NCBI GenBank assembly: GCA_021809225.1
Contig: JAKBAL010000204.1
Coordinates: forward strand, 1 to 5,166
From: Pseudomonadota bacterium
Lineage (GTDB): Bacteria; Pseudomonadota; Alphaproteobacteria; UBA9655
Direction of reading: 5' to 3'
DNA length: 5,166 nt
Positions within the stretch are counted from its first letter, which is position 1; the number at the start of each line of letters is the position of its first letter. The translations under genes and the position numbers were made by a program. The notes under the pieces were generated by a model. The model saw only the letters and a list, made by a program, of their open reading frames with translations. It made no database searches and was not told the origin of the DNA. Positions 1 to 5,166 of the stretch are shown one piece after another.

Positions 1-106
1 CCATCCATTCATAATGCCGGATCCAGGCGACCATGCGCGCTGCCAGCACGTCGCGCTTCCACGTCACCGGCGACCAGCGCCATTCGCGGTTGGTCCAGTC
101 GTCGAA
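1..106 (-). pseudogene. Heparinase II/III-like N-terminal fragment (truncated at both ends)
   Basis: Read on the minus strand, residues 32 to 65 of an open frame beginning at 196 contain Trp-rich sequence of the form DDW..REWRWSPVTWKRDVLAARMVAWI. This resembles, from memory, the segment before the catalytic region of alphaproteobacterial heparinase II/III family proteins (pattern W..W.PDVLARR...W). Those proteins are polysaccharide lyases or related cell-surface glycan enzymes. Only about 35 codons are visible and the frame runs off the left edge. The frame continues without a stop from the TldD-like fragment to its right, but no known family joins these two pieces. I read it as a junction near 98-106 rather than a natural fusion. 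It could instead be a stretch of one unrecognised protein. The family call is weak because it rests on a short pattern. Confidence 0.3.
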
Positions 107-196
107 GATGGCTCCGTACCGGGCCGCGACGTAGGACTGGGTGAGGTCCTTCACCGCGTAGCTGATGAAGTACGGCGGCGCGTTCTCGCCGCGCAT
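98..196 (-). pseudogene. TldD/PmbA-type (peptidase U62) N-terminal fragment
   Basis: The minus-strand frame from ATG at 196 down to about 98 encodes [15 protein letters not shown] followed by KDL, AARYGAIFDD. This fits, from memory, the N-terminal signature of TldD/PmbA-like metallopeptidase proteins of Deltaproteobacteria (pattern ..PYFI.Y.V.D....V.A..GA). Family members act on peptides; the domain shown here is only the extreme N-terminus, without any metal-binding motif. A TGA lies two codons upstream of the ATG (200-202), so the gene does not extend rightward, where the sequence instead encodes a recombinase on the plus strand. Bases 174-196 read sensibly in both genes, which is suspicious for an assembly overlap. 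The fragment cannot give a functional product. Confidence 0.45.
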
Positions 197-461
197 GGCT
201 CAGGCGCTGATGGAGCGTTTGCGCATGAGTCTCGGGCTGCCTTCGAGCGCCACACCGCATGCTCTGCGGCACGCATTCGCGACACATCTGCTCGCGAACG
301 GCGCCGATCTCAGAGCGATTCAAGACCTCCTCGGACACGAGTCACTTTCGACGACTCAGACCTACACGAGCGTCGAAGCGCAAAAAATATTGCAGTCGTA
401 TTTTCTGCCGGAAATACTTCAACGGAAACAAGGCCTGTTTTTCTCGATGAAAGGGTCATAA
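165..461 (+). CDS. xerC: XerC-like tyrosine recombinase, C-terminal fragment
   Basis: Tyrosine recombinases of the XerC/XerD type resolve chromosome dimers at dif by cutting DNA with a catalytic tyrosine. Visible here is the end of the catalytic domain: GGAFSPR near residues 4-10, the HxxR box PHALRH at residues 31-36, [11 protein letters not shown] with the second catalytic His at residue 58, and the nucleophile Tyr67 in TQTYTSVE (codon 363-365). A whole XerC is about 300 residues, so the N-terminal core-binding domain and first catalytic Arg are missing. The left boundary of good similarity is near 174 and the right one near 380. The frame stays open to the TAA at 459-461, but those last 27 or so codons overlap the genuine subtilase frame and are probably not recombinase. 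The ATG at 165 is only the first Met in the open frame and has no convincing ribosome binding site. GC-rich codon use contrasts with everything downstream. XerC rather than XerD or a phage integrase is the better fit, but a short fragment cannot settle it. Confidence 0.72.
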   Translation: MKYGGAFSPRMAQALMERLRMSLGLPSSATPHALRHAFATHLLANGADLRAIQDLLGHESLSTTQTYTSVEAQKILQSYFLPEILQRKQGLFFSMKGS

Positions 462-1174
462 GAAAACAGGTTCATCCAAGTGGAAAAGCTGCTCTGTTTC
501 GTAAATTTAACGGCCAGGGTCTCCTTTTTGCAGGTGGACTTGATTTCGAGAAGAATGGTGAGTTGCGTTTCGCAAAATTTTCACATCATCCTCTGGAAGA
601 CATGGAAAGGCGTTTTCTTCTCGCACCCGCTGCGAACCTCCGTATAGCAGACGGCACTTCTTGGGCAGCTCCTGCCATAGGCGCAGGTTATATCTTGTTA
701 AAGGAATATTGTGAGAAGAGCGCTATCATAAAGAACAGAGATGAACTTTTCGACGTTCTCCACGATTCTGGATTTGATGTTGAGCATGGTGTTAACGTAA
801 AAACATCTCACACAACTTATAAAGCGCTCTACCTTCCCAACGCTGTGAAAGCCGTTAGTGCCCCTTCACAGGAAAAGAAAACAAGAAATTCTCCTAGAAC
901 AGCTTGGAATGAACAATCTACTCCTTCTCCCCGCCGTCTCCCCCTCGGGAAGGAGGCGCCCAAGCAAACTTCACGCGTTGCCGGAGCAAAGAAGCCTTTC
1001 CAACCTGTCCAGGGTGTGCCTTTTCGTTTGCCACCACTCCCAAATGGCCGCCCCTCGTCTCAAAGTGCCCTCACCGACTTCTCCAGCACGCCCTTTACCA
1101 ACGCCCCCAGGGCTAAAAAAGGTAGCTCCTGCTCAACCCTCAAGGATTTCTGTGCCAACACCTCAAAGTCCTAG
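380..1174 (+). CDS. Subtilisin-like serine protease (S8), 5'-truncated, probably frameshifted near 1051
   Basis: Subtilases hydrolyse peptide bonds with an Asp-His-Ser triad. Only the C-terminal half of the catalytic domain is present. [12 protein letters not shown] at 380-415 carries the oxyanion-hole Asn (413-415). [21 protein letters not shown] fits the family's 'VGA.d..g....FS' strand segment. [14 protein letters not shown] holds the catalytic Ser (codon 659-661) in the GTSxAAP box. The Asp and His motifs would lie upstream and are absent, replaced by the GC-rich fragments, so the true start is not in this window. After the domain ends (about 830) the frame becomes rich in Pro, Lys and Arg. 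It then runs into non-repetitive sequence and stops at TAG 1172-1174. Removing one C from the CCCC at 1051-1054 joins it smoothly to the proline-rich repeats in frame 3, so the intended protein probably ends at 1595 (about 404 visible residues). An open frame extends left to 14, but that part is a shadow of the GC-rich genes. Family assignment is firm; substrate is unknown. Confidence 0.78.
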   Translation, partial: AKNIAVVFSAGNTSTETRPVFLDERVIRKQVHPSGKAALFRKFNGQGLLFAGGLDFEKNGELRFAKFSHHPLEDMERRFLLAPAANLRIADGTSWAAPAIGAGYILLKEYCEKSAIIKNRDELFDVLHDSGFDVEHGVNVKTSHTTYKALYLPNAVKAVSAPSQEKKTRNSPRTAWNEQSTPSPRRLPLGKEAPKQTSRVAGAKKPFQPVQGVPFRLPPLPNGRPSSQSALTDFSSTPFTNAPRAKKGSSCSTLKDFCANTSKS

Positions 1175-1595
1175 GCTCTCTTCTCAACCCCCAAGGACGG
1201 TCGTTAATACAGGAAGAACTTTACCTCCTGTACCAACATCTCAAAGGCCTAAGGCCCCTTCTCAACCCCCAAGGACGGTCGTTAATACAGGAAGAACTTT
1301 ACCTCCTGCGCCCACACCTCAAAGACCTGGAGTCTCTTCTCAAACTCCAAGGACAGTCGTTAATACAGGAAGAACTTTACCTCCTGCGCCAACACCTCAA
1401 AGGCCTAGGGTCTCTTCTCAAACCCCAAGGACGATCGTTAATACAGCAAGAACTTTACCTCCTGCGCCAACACCTCCTGTTACGCAAAAGCCATCTGCAA
1501 ACAGGCCGCCCGTAAAGGGATCACCGCCTGCTCGTGCTCCCCTTCCTCCTTCAAACGTAAAGGATCTTATCAAAGGTTTCGATTTGAAAGCTTAA
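1053..1595 (+). CDS. Proline-rich repeat tail, likely the C-terminus of the upstream subtilase
   Basis: This frame encodes about 180 residues dominated by Pro, Arg, Thr, Ser and Gln. It contains four 26-residue tandem units (SQPPRTVVNTGRTLPPVPTSQRP type), a Pro-rich linker and a short C-terminus VKDLIKGFDLKA before TAA 1593-1595. The frame is open leftward to an ATG at 858, but the encoded residues before about 1050 lack the proline bias, and neither that ATG nor the one at 1044 has a clear ribosome binding site. The subtilase frame up to 1051 already has the same Pro/Lys/Arg style. The simplest reading is one protein broken by a +1 frame change at CCCC 1051-1054, either a sequencing or assembly indel or a true mutation. 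An independent small proline-rich protein is the alternative. Each repeat carries an RTLPPxP motif matching the class I SH3-ligand consensus. A disordered, binding-type tail is likely; its partner is unknown. Confidence 0.6.
   Translation, partial: PRLKVPSPTSPARPLPTPPGLKKVAPAQPSRISVPTPQSPRLSSQPPRTVVNTGRTLPPVPTSQRPKAPSQPPRTVVNTGRTLPPAPTPQRPGVSSQTPRTVVNTGRTLPPAPTPQRPRVSSQTPRTIVNTARTLPPAPTPPVTQKPSANRPPVKGSPPARAPLPPSNVKDLIKGFDLKA
1131..1493 (+). repeat. Tandem 78-bp coding repeats (four units plus one shortened unit)
   Basis: In-frame units start at 1182, 1260, 1338 and 1416, each 78 bp (26 codons). Units 2 and 3 match at 71 of 78 bases by hand count. Unit 4 is similar for about its first 20 codons and then diverges into PVTQKP. 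Immediately before unit 1, bases 1131-1181 encode a degenerate unit of 17 residues (AQPSRI then [11 protein letters not shown]) that looks like the same repeat with nine internal residues missing. The differences are a mix of silent and conservative changes, so the array is being kept as protein sequence. Such arrays commonly gain or lose units by slippage or recombination. Confidence 0.92.
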
Positions 1596-1619
1596 ATATT
1601 TTGAAGTCCAAAATCTCAC

Positions 1620-1646
1620 AAAAAAGGGAGACTTTTTAAGTCTCCC
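1620..1646 (-). terminator. Rho-independent terminator-like hairpin, U-tract on the minus strand
   Basis: GGGAGACT (1626-1633), a five-base loop TTTTA, and AGTCTCCC (1639-1646) form a perfect 8-bp stem. Six A at 1620-1625 become a U-tract after the hairpin only for a minus-strand transcript. On the plus strand the hairpin is followed by AAAATAAAA, so it would be a poor terminator for the protease gene, although it lies just 30 bases after its stop. It may act in both directions through the stem alone, or stabilise the 3' end of the plus-strand message. Confidence 0.5.
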
Positions 1647-1796
1647 AAAATAAAAGTGAGAACCTTCACATAACAAGCTCTCCAAAGTGGAGCAGAAGGC
1701 TGGCGAGATATAGAAAGATTTAGCAAAGCCAAATGGATTTTTTGCGCCAGAGTTTCCCTTTTAAAAACGTTACTCCATCAAACATCCTGGCAACCC

Positions 1797-1824
1797 TTGT
1801 TTTTAGGGCTTGCTAAAATATTAA
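1797..1824 (+). promoter_or_regulatory. Possible promoter for the outer membrane protein gene
   Basis: TTGTTT (1797-1802) and TATTAA (1819-1824) are separated by 16 bases and give partial matches to the sigma-70 -35 and -10 boxes (four of six at -10). The surrounding stretch is very AT-rich, so chance matches are likely. It is the best-placed pair I found upstream of the gene that starts at 1884. Confidence 0.25.
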
Positions 1825-1826
1825 TA

Positions 1827-1840
1827 AATTCTTAAGAATT
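1827..1840. promoter_or_regulatory. 14-bp perfect palindrome, possible operator
   Basis: AATTCTTAAGAATT equals its own reverse complement. It lies 43 bases before the ATG of the outer membrane protein gene and just after the candidate -10 box, where a repressor dimer would block transcription. AT-rich DNA produces such palindromes by chance more often than balanced DNA does. No second copy was seen upstream of the transporter genes. Confidence 0.35.
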
Positions 1841-1883
1841 AACTTTATAAACAGCCTTAGAATAAAGAAGTCGAGGTCTCGCC

Positions 1884-2771
1884 ATGTTCAACCGCCTAAT
1901 TTTGGGGTCCCTTTTGGTCTACTTGGCTACTTCCTTCCCCGTCGACGCTAAGAAGAAAGTTACAGTGGATGCTACTCCTTTTGCTGGATACCGTCAGGAT
2001 AACATAAAATGGAAGACGCAAGCTGGTTGTGATCCAAATGGAAACACGCAATCAGTGGGGACATTACAGTGGAAAAAACTTCAGGGCATGGACTATGGAA
2101 TTAACACTGAAACAACTCTTTACGATCGTTACAAGATCATTCTTGACATCGGGTTTGCTAACTTTTTTAGTGGTAAAATGACGGATTCAAATTACCTTGC
2201 GGCCTTTGGAAGTGGAAATCCTGCCCATAATTCGATCAATGGTACAGGATTTACTTTCAGTCCTAATATAGCTTTTGGCTTTAATATGAAGCCTTGCAAA
2301 TCCATAGATCTTATCCCCCAAATTGGTTTTATCTATGATCACCTTAGACTTAATGGGAAAACGACCACAGGAAATGCTCTTAACTCCTTATCAAATACGC
2401 TTCAATTTTCGAGTCCATATATAGGAATTGATTCAAAAACGAGATTTAACAAAAGATGGTCAATGACGGCATCCGCTGCTTTTAACCTTGCCTATTATCA
2501 AGGGAATGGAAATTGGAAATTCCAAGGGAACCGAACGAGCAATACTATGACACAAGGTGGAAATGGGATTGGCCTGAAGGGACAAATTGGGGCTAAATAT
2601 ATAGTTGTGCCCTCAGTTTCTATCGGAGGTGAAGCCAATATAAGTTGGACCCGCATCACCAATGGAAATGATACCCGTCACTTTGCGGATGGAACCCGCA
2701 TAAAAACAAAGCTTAACAACCTGGACTGGACTTCATTTGCTGGCAATCTGACGCTAACAAAAACATTTTAA
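1884..2771 (+). CDS. Secreted beta-barrel-type outer membrane protein, family not recognised
   Basis: The 295-residue product starts with a signal peptide: Arg4, a hydrophobic core LILGSLLVYLATSF, and probable signal peptidase I cleavage after VDA (residue 22). The mature part alternates polar and hydrophobic residues, is rich in Gly, Asn, Thr and aromatics, and ends in Phe (LTLTKTF), the C-terminal signal used by the BAM complex to insert barrels. It should therefore sit in the outer membrane. Repeated strand-like segments such as FTFSPNIAFGFNM, IDLIPQIGFIYDHL and SFAGNLTLTKTF, with Gly/Asn-rich turns, fit a small barrel of roughly 8-12 strands. Two cysteines (about 49 and 138) could form a disulfide. 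The start is supported by GAGGT (1873-1877) seven to eight bases before the ATG. It appears to be a single-gene unit, with its own AT-rich upstream region and a possible terminator after it. It resembles in style porin-like proteins of obligate intracellular bacteria, but I cannot name a family or substrate. Confidence 0.8.
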   Translation: MFNRLILGSLLVYLATSFPVDAKKKVTVDATPFAGYRQDNIKWKTQAGCDPNGNTQSVGTLQWKKLQGMDYGINTETTLYDRYKIILDIGFANFFSGKMTDSNYLAAFGSGNPAHNSINGTGFTFSPNIAFGFNMKPCKSIDLIPQIGFIYDHLRLNGKTTTGNALNSLSNTLQFSSPYIGIDSKTRFNKRWSMTASAAFNLAYYQGNGNWKFQGNRTSNTMTQGGNGIGLKGQIGAKYIVVPSVSIGGEANISWTRITNGNDTRHFADGTRIKTKLNNLDWTSFAGNLTLTKTF

Positions 2772-2804
2772 GCTACTCTGCCCCTCCCCTCTTTACACCC
2801 CTGC

Positions 2805-2825
2805 CCTACTCGGATAGGTTTTTTT
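2805..2825 (+). terminator. Weak rho-independent terminator after the outer membrane protein gene
   Basis: CCTA (2805-2808), a six-base loop and TAGG (2815-2818) form a short stem followed directly by seven T (2819-2825). The T-tract is good but the four-base-pair stem is short, so termination may be partial. Its place 34 bases after the stop codon of the outer membrane protein gene supports the call. Confidence 0.4.
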
Positions 2826-2853
2826 CTTATATAAAACAAATGAGAAAAAAATC

Positions 2854-4122
2854 ATGATTCCTTCTTTAGGTCGCAGTTGGCTTGTCTGGGCATGTGCGGC
2901 TCTCTTCTTCGGTTATCAGTTCCTCTTAAGGGTGTCACCCAGTGTCATGACCCAAGAATTGATGGCGAATTATCAGGTGGATGCATGCGCGCTCGGAACC
3001 CTCACATCCTTTTACTTTTATGCTTATGCGCTTCTCCAGCTTCCTGTAGGGACTCTTCTGGATAAGTTTGGACCCCAGCGTCTTCTCATTTTTGCAGCCT
3101 TGCTGTGCACGGGAGGAAGTTTCCTTTTTTCCTCCGCCGAAACGATTATGCTGGCCTCATTGGGACGCTTTATAATTGGAGCAGGTTCAGCCTTTGGATT
3201 TTTGAGTTGTATGAAGGTAGGCGCTCTCTGGTTTCCTCCCCAACGAATTTCCATGGTTGTGGGTTTTACAGTTTTCCTTGGTTTTATGGGCGCAATGTCG
3301 GGAACTTATCCCATGTCATTCCTTGTCGATGAATTGGGATGGCGACAGGCTGTATGGGCAACTGCAGGTGGGGGTGTTTTCCTTGCCATTCTTATTGCTT
3401 TTGTGGTGCGAGACCATCCTCCCAAAAACTTACGGACTTATATTGAGAAACACCACGCTTTTGGAAATCCAAGTTTAAGTATATGGGAAGGACTAAAGAT
3501 CATTTTAAAGAAAGGCCAAACTTGGCTTCTCGCCTTTTATGGATTCATGATGTTTGTTCCCCTGGTAGGATTTGCAGATCTATGGGGCGTTCCTTTCCTC
3601 ATTCAAGTCCATCATATGGATAAGCAATCTGCTTCTTTTTCAATATCCGCTCTTTACCTTGGAGTCGCTATTGGAACCCCCCTTTTGGCTTTTCTTTCTG
3701 ACCATCTCAAGCAGTTTAAGCTTACATTATTAGGGTCAGCGTTGGGGGCTTTATTCCCCTTTATGATCATTGTGTATGGACCAGATCTTCCCCTTTTTGC
3801 CATCATTTTTACCCTTTTTAGCGCCGGCATCCTATTGGGTGGCCAATTTATGGCCTATTCCATTGTTACGGAAATTAATCCTCTTTCCGTCAGTGGTATG
3901 GCGACAGGTTTTCAAAACATGGTCTGTCTTTTAAGTGGAGTTATTTTCCAACCCTTCATTGGATGGCTTTTGGATCTTTTTTGGAAGAATGCTTATGAAA
4001 ATGGGATAAGACTATATTCAACTGCTACTTATCAAATGGCGCTCACAAGTGTGATTGTCGCTTTACTTTTTGCCATTCTTAGCTCACTCTTTATTAGAGA
4101 AGCCTATCCGACGCGAGACTGA
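2854..4122 (+). CDS. MFS transporter, complete (422 aa)
   Basis: This is an inner-membrane secondary transporter of the major facilitator superfamily, with normal length and about twelve hydrophobic segments in two halves. Family marks seen are motif A in the loop between helices 2 and 3 (GTLLDKFGPQR, residues 66-76), the helix-4 Arg (GRFIIGAGSAFG, Arg105), a charged central loop around residues 186-222 (RDHPPK..., then LKKGQTW), and GFADLWG (239-245) at helix 7. The short N-terminus and ATG at 2854 fit helix 1 beginning at SWLVWACAALF; the ribosome binding site is weak (GAG, nine bases upstream). It is followed 70 bases later by a close paralogue in the same direction. Substrate cannot be read from the sequence. 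Related-looking MFS proteins in intracellular bacteria are usually left as unassigned metabolite carriers, so I give none. Uptake coupled to protons is the usual mechanism in the family. Confidence 0.9.
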   Translation: MIPSLGRSWLVWACAALFFGYQFLLRVSPSVMTQELMANYQVDACALGTLTSFYFYAYALLQLPVGTLLDKFGPQRLLIFAALLCTGGSFLFSSAETIMLASLGRFIIGAGSAFGFLSCMKVGALWFPPQRISMVVGFTVFLGFMGAMSGTYPMSFLVDELGWRQAVWATAGGGVFLAILIAFVVRDHPPKNLRTYIEKHHAFGNPSLSIWEGLKIILKKGQTWLLAFYGFMMFVPLVGFADLWGVPFLIQVHHMDKQSASFSISALYLGVAIGTPLLAFLSDHLKQFKLTLLGSALGALFPFMIIVYGPDLPLFAIIFTLFSAGILLGGQFMAYSIVTEINPLSVSGMATGFQNMVCLLSGVIFQPFIGWLLDLFWKNAYENGIRLYSTATYQMALTSVIVALLFAILSSLFIREAYPTRD

Positions 4123-4130
4123 ATTCTCGA

Positions 4131-4159
4131 TTGACCCTTTAGAGAGAGATCGCTAAAGT
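4131..4159 (+). promoter_or_regulatory. Possible sigma-70 promoter for the second MFS gene
   Basis: TTGACC (4131-4136, five of six to the -35 consensus) and TAAAGT (4154-4159, four of six to -10) are separated by the ideal 17 bases, and lie in the 70-base gap between the two transporter genes. This would let the second gene be expressed separately from the first. A loose inverted repeat CTTTAG/CTAAAG (4137-4142 and 4153-4158) falls within the spacer and the -10 box. Confidence 0.42.
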
Positions 4160-4192
4160 GCAACTTTTTTTAAGGATAATGTAACGAGCGTC

Positions 4193-5166
4193 ATGACAAA
4201 TTTTTCAATTTCATTAAAGCACACTCTATCAAAAAGTTGGCTTATTTGGGCGTGTGCCGCTCTTTTTTATGGGTATCAGTTTATGCTGAGAAGTTCTCCT
4301 GGCGTGATGACTGAGGACCTCATGGCCTCCTTTAATGTTGATGCTTGTTCCTTAGGAATCCTACTTTCCTGTTATTATATCGCCTATACACTTCTCCAAA
4401 TTCCTATTGGAACCTTAATGGATCGTTTCAAACCGCGGCGTATGATCACCTTTGCAGCAGTTACGTGTAGTCTTGGTGCCCTTTTATTTTCTTCAGCTGA
4501 TTCTCTTTATGTTGCTGCTATTGGGCGAACCCTCATTGGGGCTGGTTCCGCCTTTGCCTTTCTCAGCTGTTTAAAGCTTGGAACATTATGGTTCCCTTCC
4601 CACAAGTTACCCTTTGTTGTGGGGATGACTCTCCTTATCGGAACAACGGGAGGAGTTTCAGCGGGTTATCCTATGGGATGGCTCGTCAAAGTTTCGGACT
4701 GGCGTCATTCCATGTGGCTTGTGGCTTTTATTGGATTTGCTCTTGCCGCTCTTGCGTGGATTATCGTCCGTGATAAAGCTCCCCCCGCTTTGGAAGAAGA
4801 AATTTTGAAAAGTCACGAAAATAACGAACTCCATATCTCTCAACCCAGCCTTTTGACAAGCATCAAGGAAGTTATACGCAAACCTCAAAGTTGGTTCATC
4901 GCCCTTTATGGCTTTTTAATGTATGTCCCTCTTTCAGGATTTGCGGATCAATGGGGCCCTCATTTCTTTATGTCTGTTTATAAACTTGATAAGTCCATAG
5001 CAGGGGGGGTTAACTCAGCTTTACTTGTGGGAATTGGGATTGGGGCACCTTTATTTCCTTTTTTGTGTAAGCACCTTAGAGCTTATAAACCCAGTGTCTT
5101 TATAGCAGCCTTGGGGGCTTTAATCTGTCTATCTGCTGTTTTTTATCTCCCCCCTTCTTCCCCTTT
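4193..5166 (+). CDS. MFS transporter paralogue, 3' end beyond window (324 codons visible)
   Basis: The frame is open from ATG 4193 to the window edge with no stop, so this is the first three quarters of an inner-membrane MFS carrier. It begins MTNFSISLKHTLSKSWLIWACAAL, eight residues longer at the N-terminus than its neighbour. It keeps motif A (GTLMDRFKPRR, residues 73-83), the helix-4 Arg (GRTLIGAGSAF, Arg112), a charged mid-loop with EEEILKSHENNE, and GFADQWG at helix 7. Roughly two thirds of the first 75 aligned residues match the upstream transporter by eye, so the pair arose by tandem duplication. Differences are Lys for Gly in motif A, and GFADQWGPHFF where the neighbour has GFADLWGVPFL. 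These could alter substrate choice. AAGGA (4172-4176) is 16 bases from the ATG, which is far for a ribosome binding site, but a stop in frame at 4154-4156 and no other start in between leave ATG 4193 as the best choice. Substrate unknown. Confidence 0.88.
   Translation, partial: MTNFSISLKHTLSKSWLIWACAALFYGYQFMLRSSPGVMTEDLMASFNVDACSLGILLSCYYIAYTLLQIPIGTLMDRFKPRRMITFAAVTCSLGALLFSSADSLYVAAIGRTLIGAGSAFAFLSCLKLGTLWFPSHKLPFVVGMTLLIGTTGGVSAGYPMGWLVKVSDWRHSMWLVAFIGFALAALAWIIVRDKAPPALEEEILKSHENNELHISQPSLLTSIKEVIRKPQSWFIALYGFLMYVPLSGFADQWGPHFFMSVYKLDKSIAGGVNSALLVGIGIGAPLFPFLCKHLRAYKPSVFIAALGALICLSAVFYLPPSSP

Larger units (their letters stand above)
1596..1883. other. Intergenic region between protease tail and outer membrane protein
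   Basis: No convincing gene lies in these 288 bases. It holds a strong hairpin (1626-1646), a weaker 5-bp hairpin around CTCCA/TGGAG (about 1679-1692), a 6-bp inverted repeat CTGGCG/CGCCAG (1700-1705 and 1745-1750) and an AT-rich stretch with a 14-bp palindrome just before the next gene. A 27-codon frame at 1733-1816 has no ribosome binding site. No tRNA or rRNA sequence was recognised. Confidence 0.6.

Noticed and set aside
9..338. Minus-strand open frame of 109 codons
   Set aside because: Arg/His-rich composition typical of an antisense shadow over GC-rich coding DNA; the XerC frame and another minus frame explain this region.
14..379. Leftward extension of the subtilase open frame to an ATG at 14
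   Set aside because: This stretch is the shadow of the GC-rich fragments: the minus strand and frame 3 carry recognisable protein there, and frame 2 shows no subtilase Asp or His motif.
858..1052. Start of an independent proline-rich gene at ATG 858
   Set aside because: The residues lack the proline bias, no ribosome binding site precedes the ATG, and the overlapping subtilase frame has the better protein character.
1182..1493. CRISPR-like or intergenic repeat array
   Set aside because: Units are contiguous with no spacers, the period is a multiple of three, and the changes preserve the encoded protein, so it is a coding repeat.
1700..1750. CTGGCG/CGCCAG inverted repeat as a structured RNA
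   Set aside because: Only six base pairs enclosing about 39 bases with no further pairing that I can see; not enough to call an RNA gene.
1733..1816. 27-codon open frame in the intergenic region
   Set aside because: No ribosome binding site, no recognisable protein feature, and a length expected by chance.
4137..4171. Terminator between the two MFS genes (CTTTAG/CTAAAG then seven T)
   Set aside because: The stem is short and AT-rich with a ten-base loop, and the T run begins six bases after it; the promoter reading of the same bases is at least as good.
4588..4888. Small open frames on both strands inside the second MFS gene
   Set aside because: They overlap a continuous frame with clear MFS motifs and have no features of their own.

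Overview
The window falls into two parts. Bases 1 to about 385 are GC-rich (clearly above the rest by eye) and contain pieces of three unrelated genes, none complete. From about base 385 to the end the DNA is AT-richer, with uniform codon use. It carries the end of a subtilisin-like protease with a proline-rich repeat tail, a secreted beta-barrel-type outer membrane protein, and two tandem major facilitator superfamily (MFS) transporters. The Gram-negative outer membrane protein and the style of the MFS pair suggest an alphaproteobacterium, possibly an intracellular one such as a Holosporales or Paracaedibacter-type endosymbiont. That placement is inference from protein style, not from a marker gene.

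Layout. 1-106 (minus): fragment resembling the N-terminal part of alphaproteobacterial heparinase II/III proteins. 98-196 (minus): fragment resembling the N-terminus of deltaproteobacterial TldD/PmbA-type proteins. 165-461 (plus): C-terminal catalytic end of a XerC-type tyrosine recombinase, convincing only to about base 380. 380-1595 (plus): subtilase (peptidase family S8) C-terminal half with the oxyanion Asn and catalytic Ser motifs, then a proline-rich tail. The tail lies one frame over, which implies a frameshift near a run of four C at 1051-1054. The tail has four tandem 78-bp units. 1596-1883: non-coding, with a strong hairpin at 1626-1646 and a 14-bp perfect palindrome at 1827-1840. 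1884-2771: outer membrane protein. 2854-4122: complete MFS transporter. 4193-5166: second, paralogous MFS transporter, cut by the window end.

The GC-rich left end is most simply read as a chimeric contig end, because neighbouring fragments share short overlaps and belong to unrelated genes. It should not be used to infer gene order or horizontal transfer without read-level checks.

No complete new multi-gene system is visible. The most interesting real biology is the subtilase tail. Each of its four repeats carries an Arg-Thr-Leu-Pro-Pro-x-Pro motif, which fits the eukaryotic class I SH3-ligand consensus (+xxPxxP). A fifth match lies upstream in the same tail. If the organism lives in a eukaryotic host, this could be a secreted protease with a host-adaptor-binding tail. 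That function is inference.
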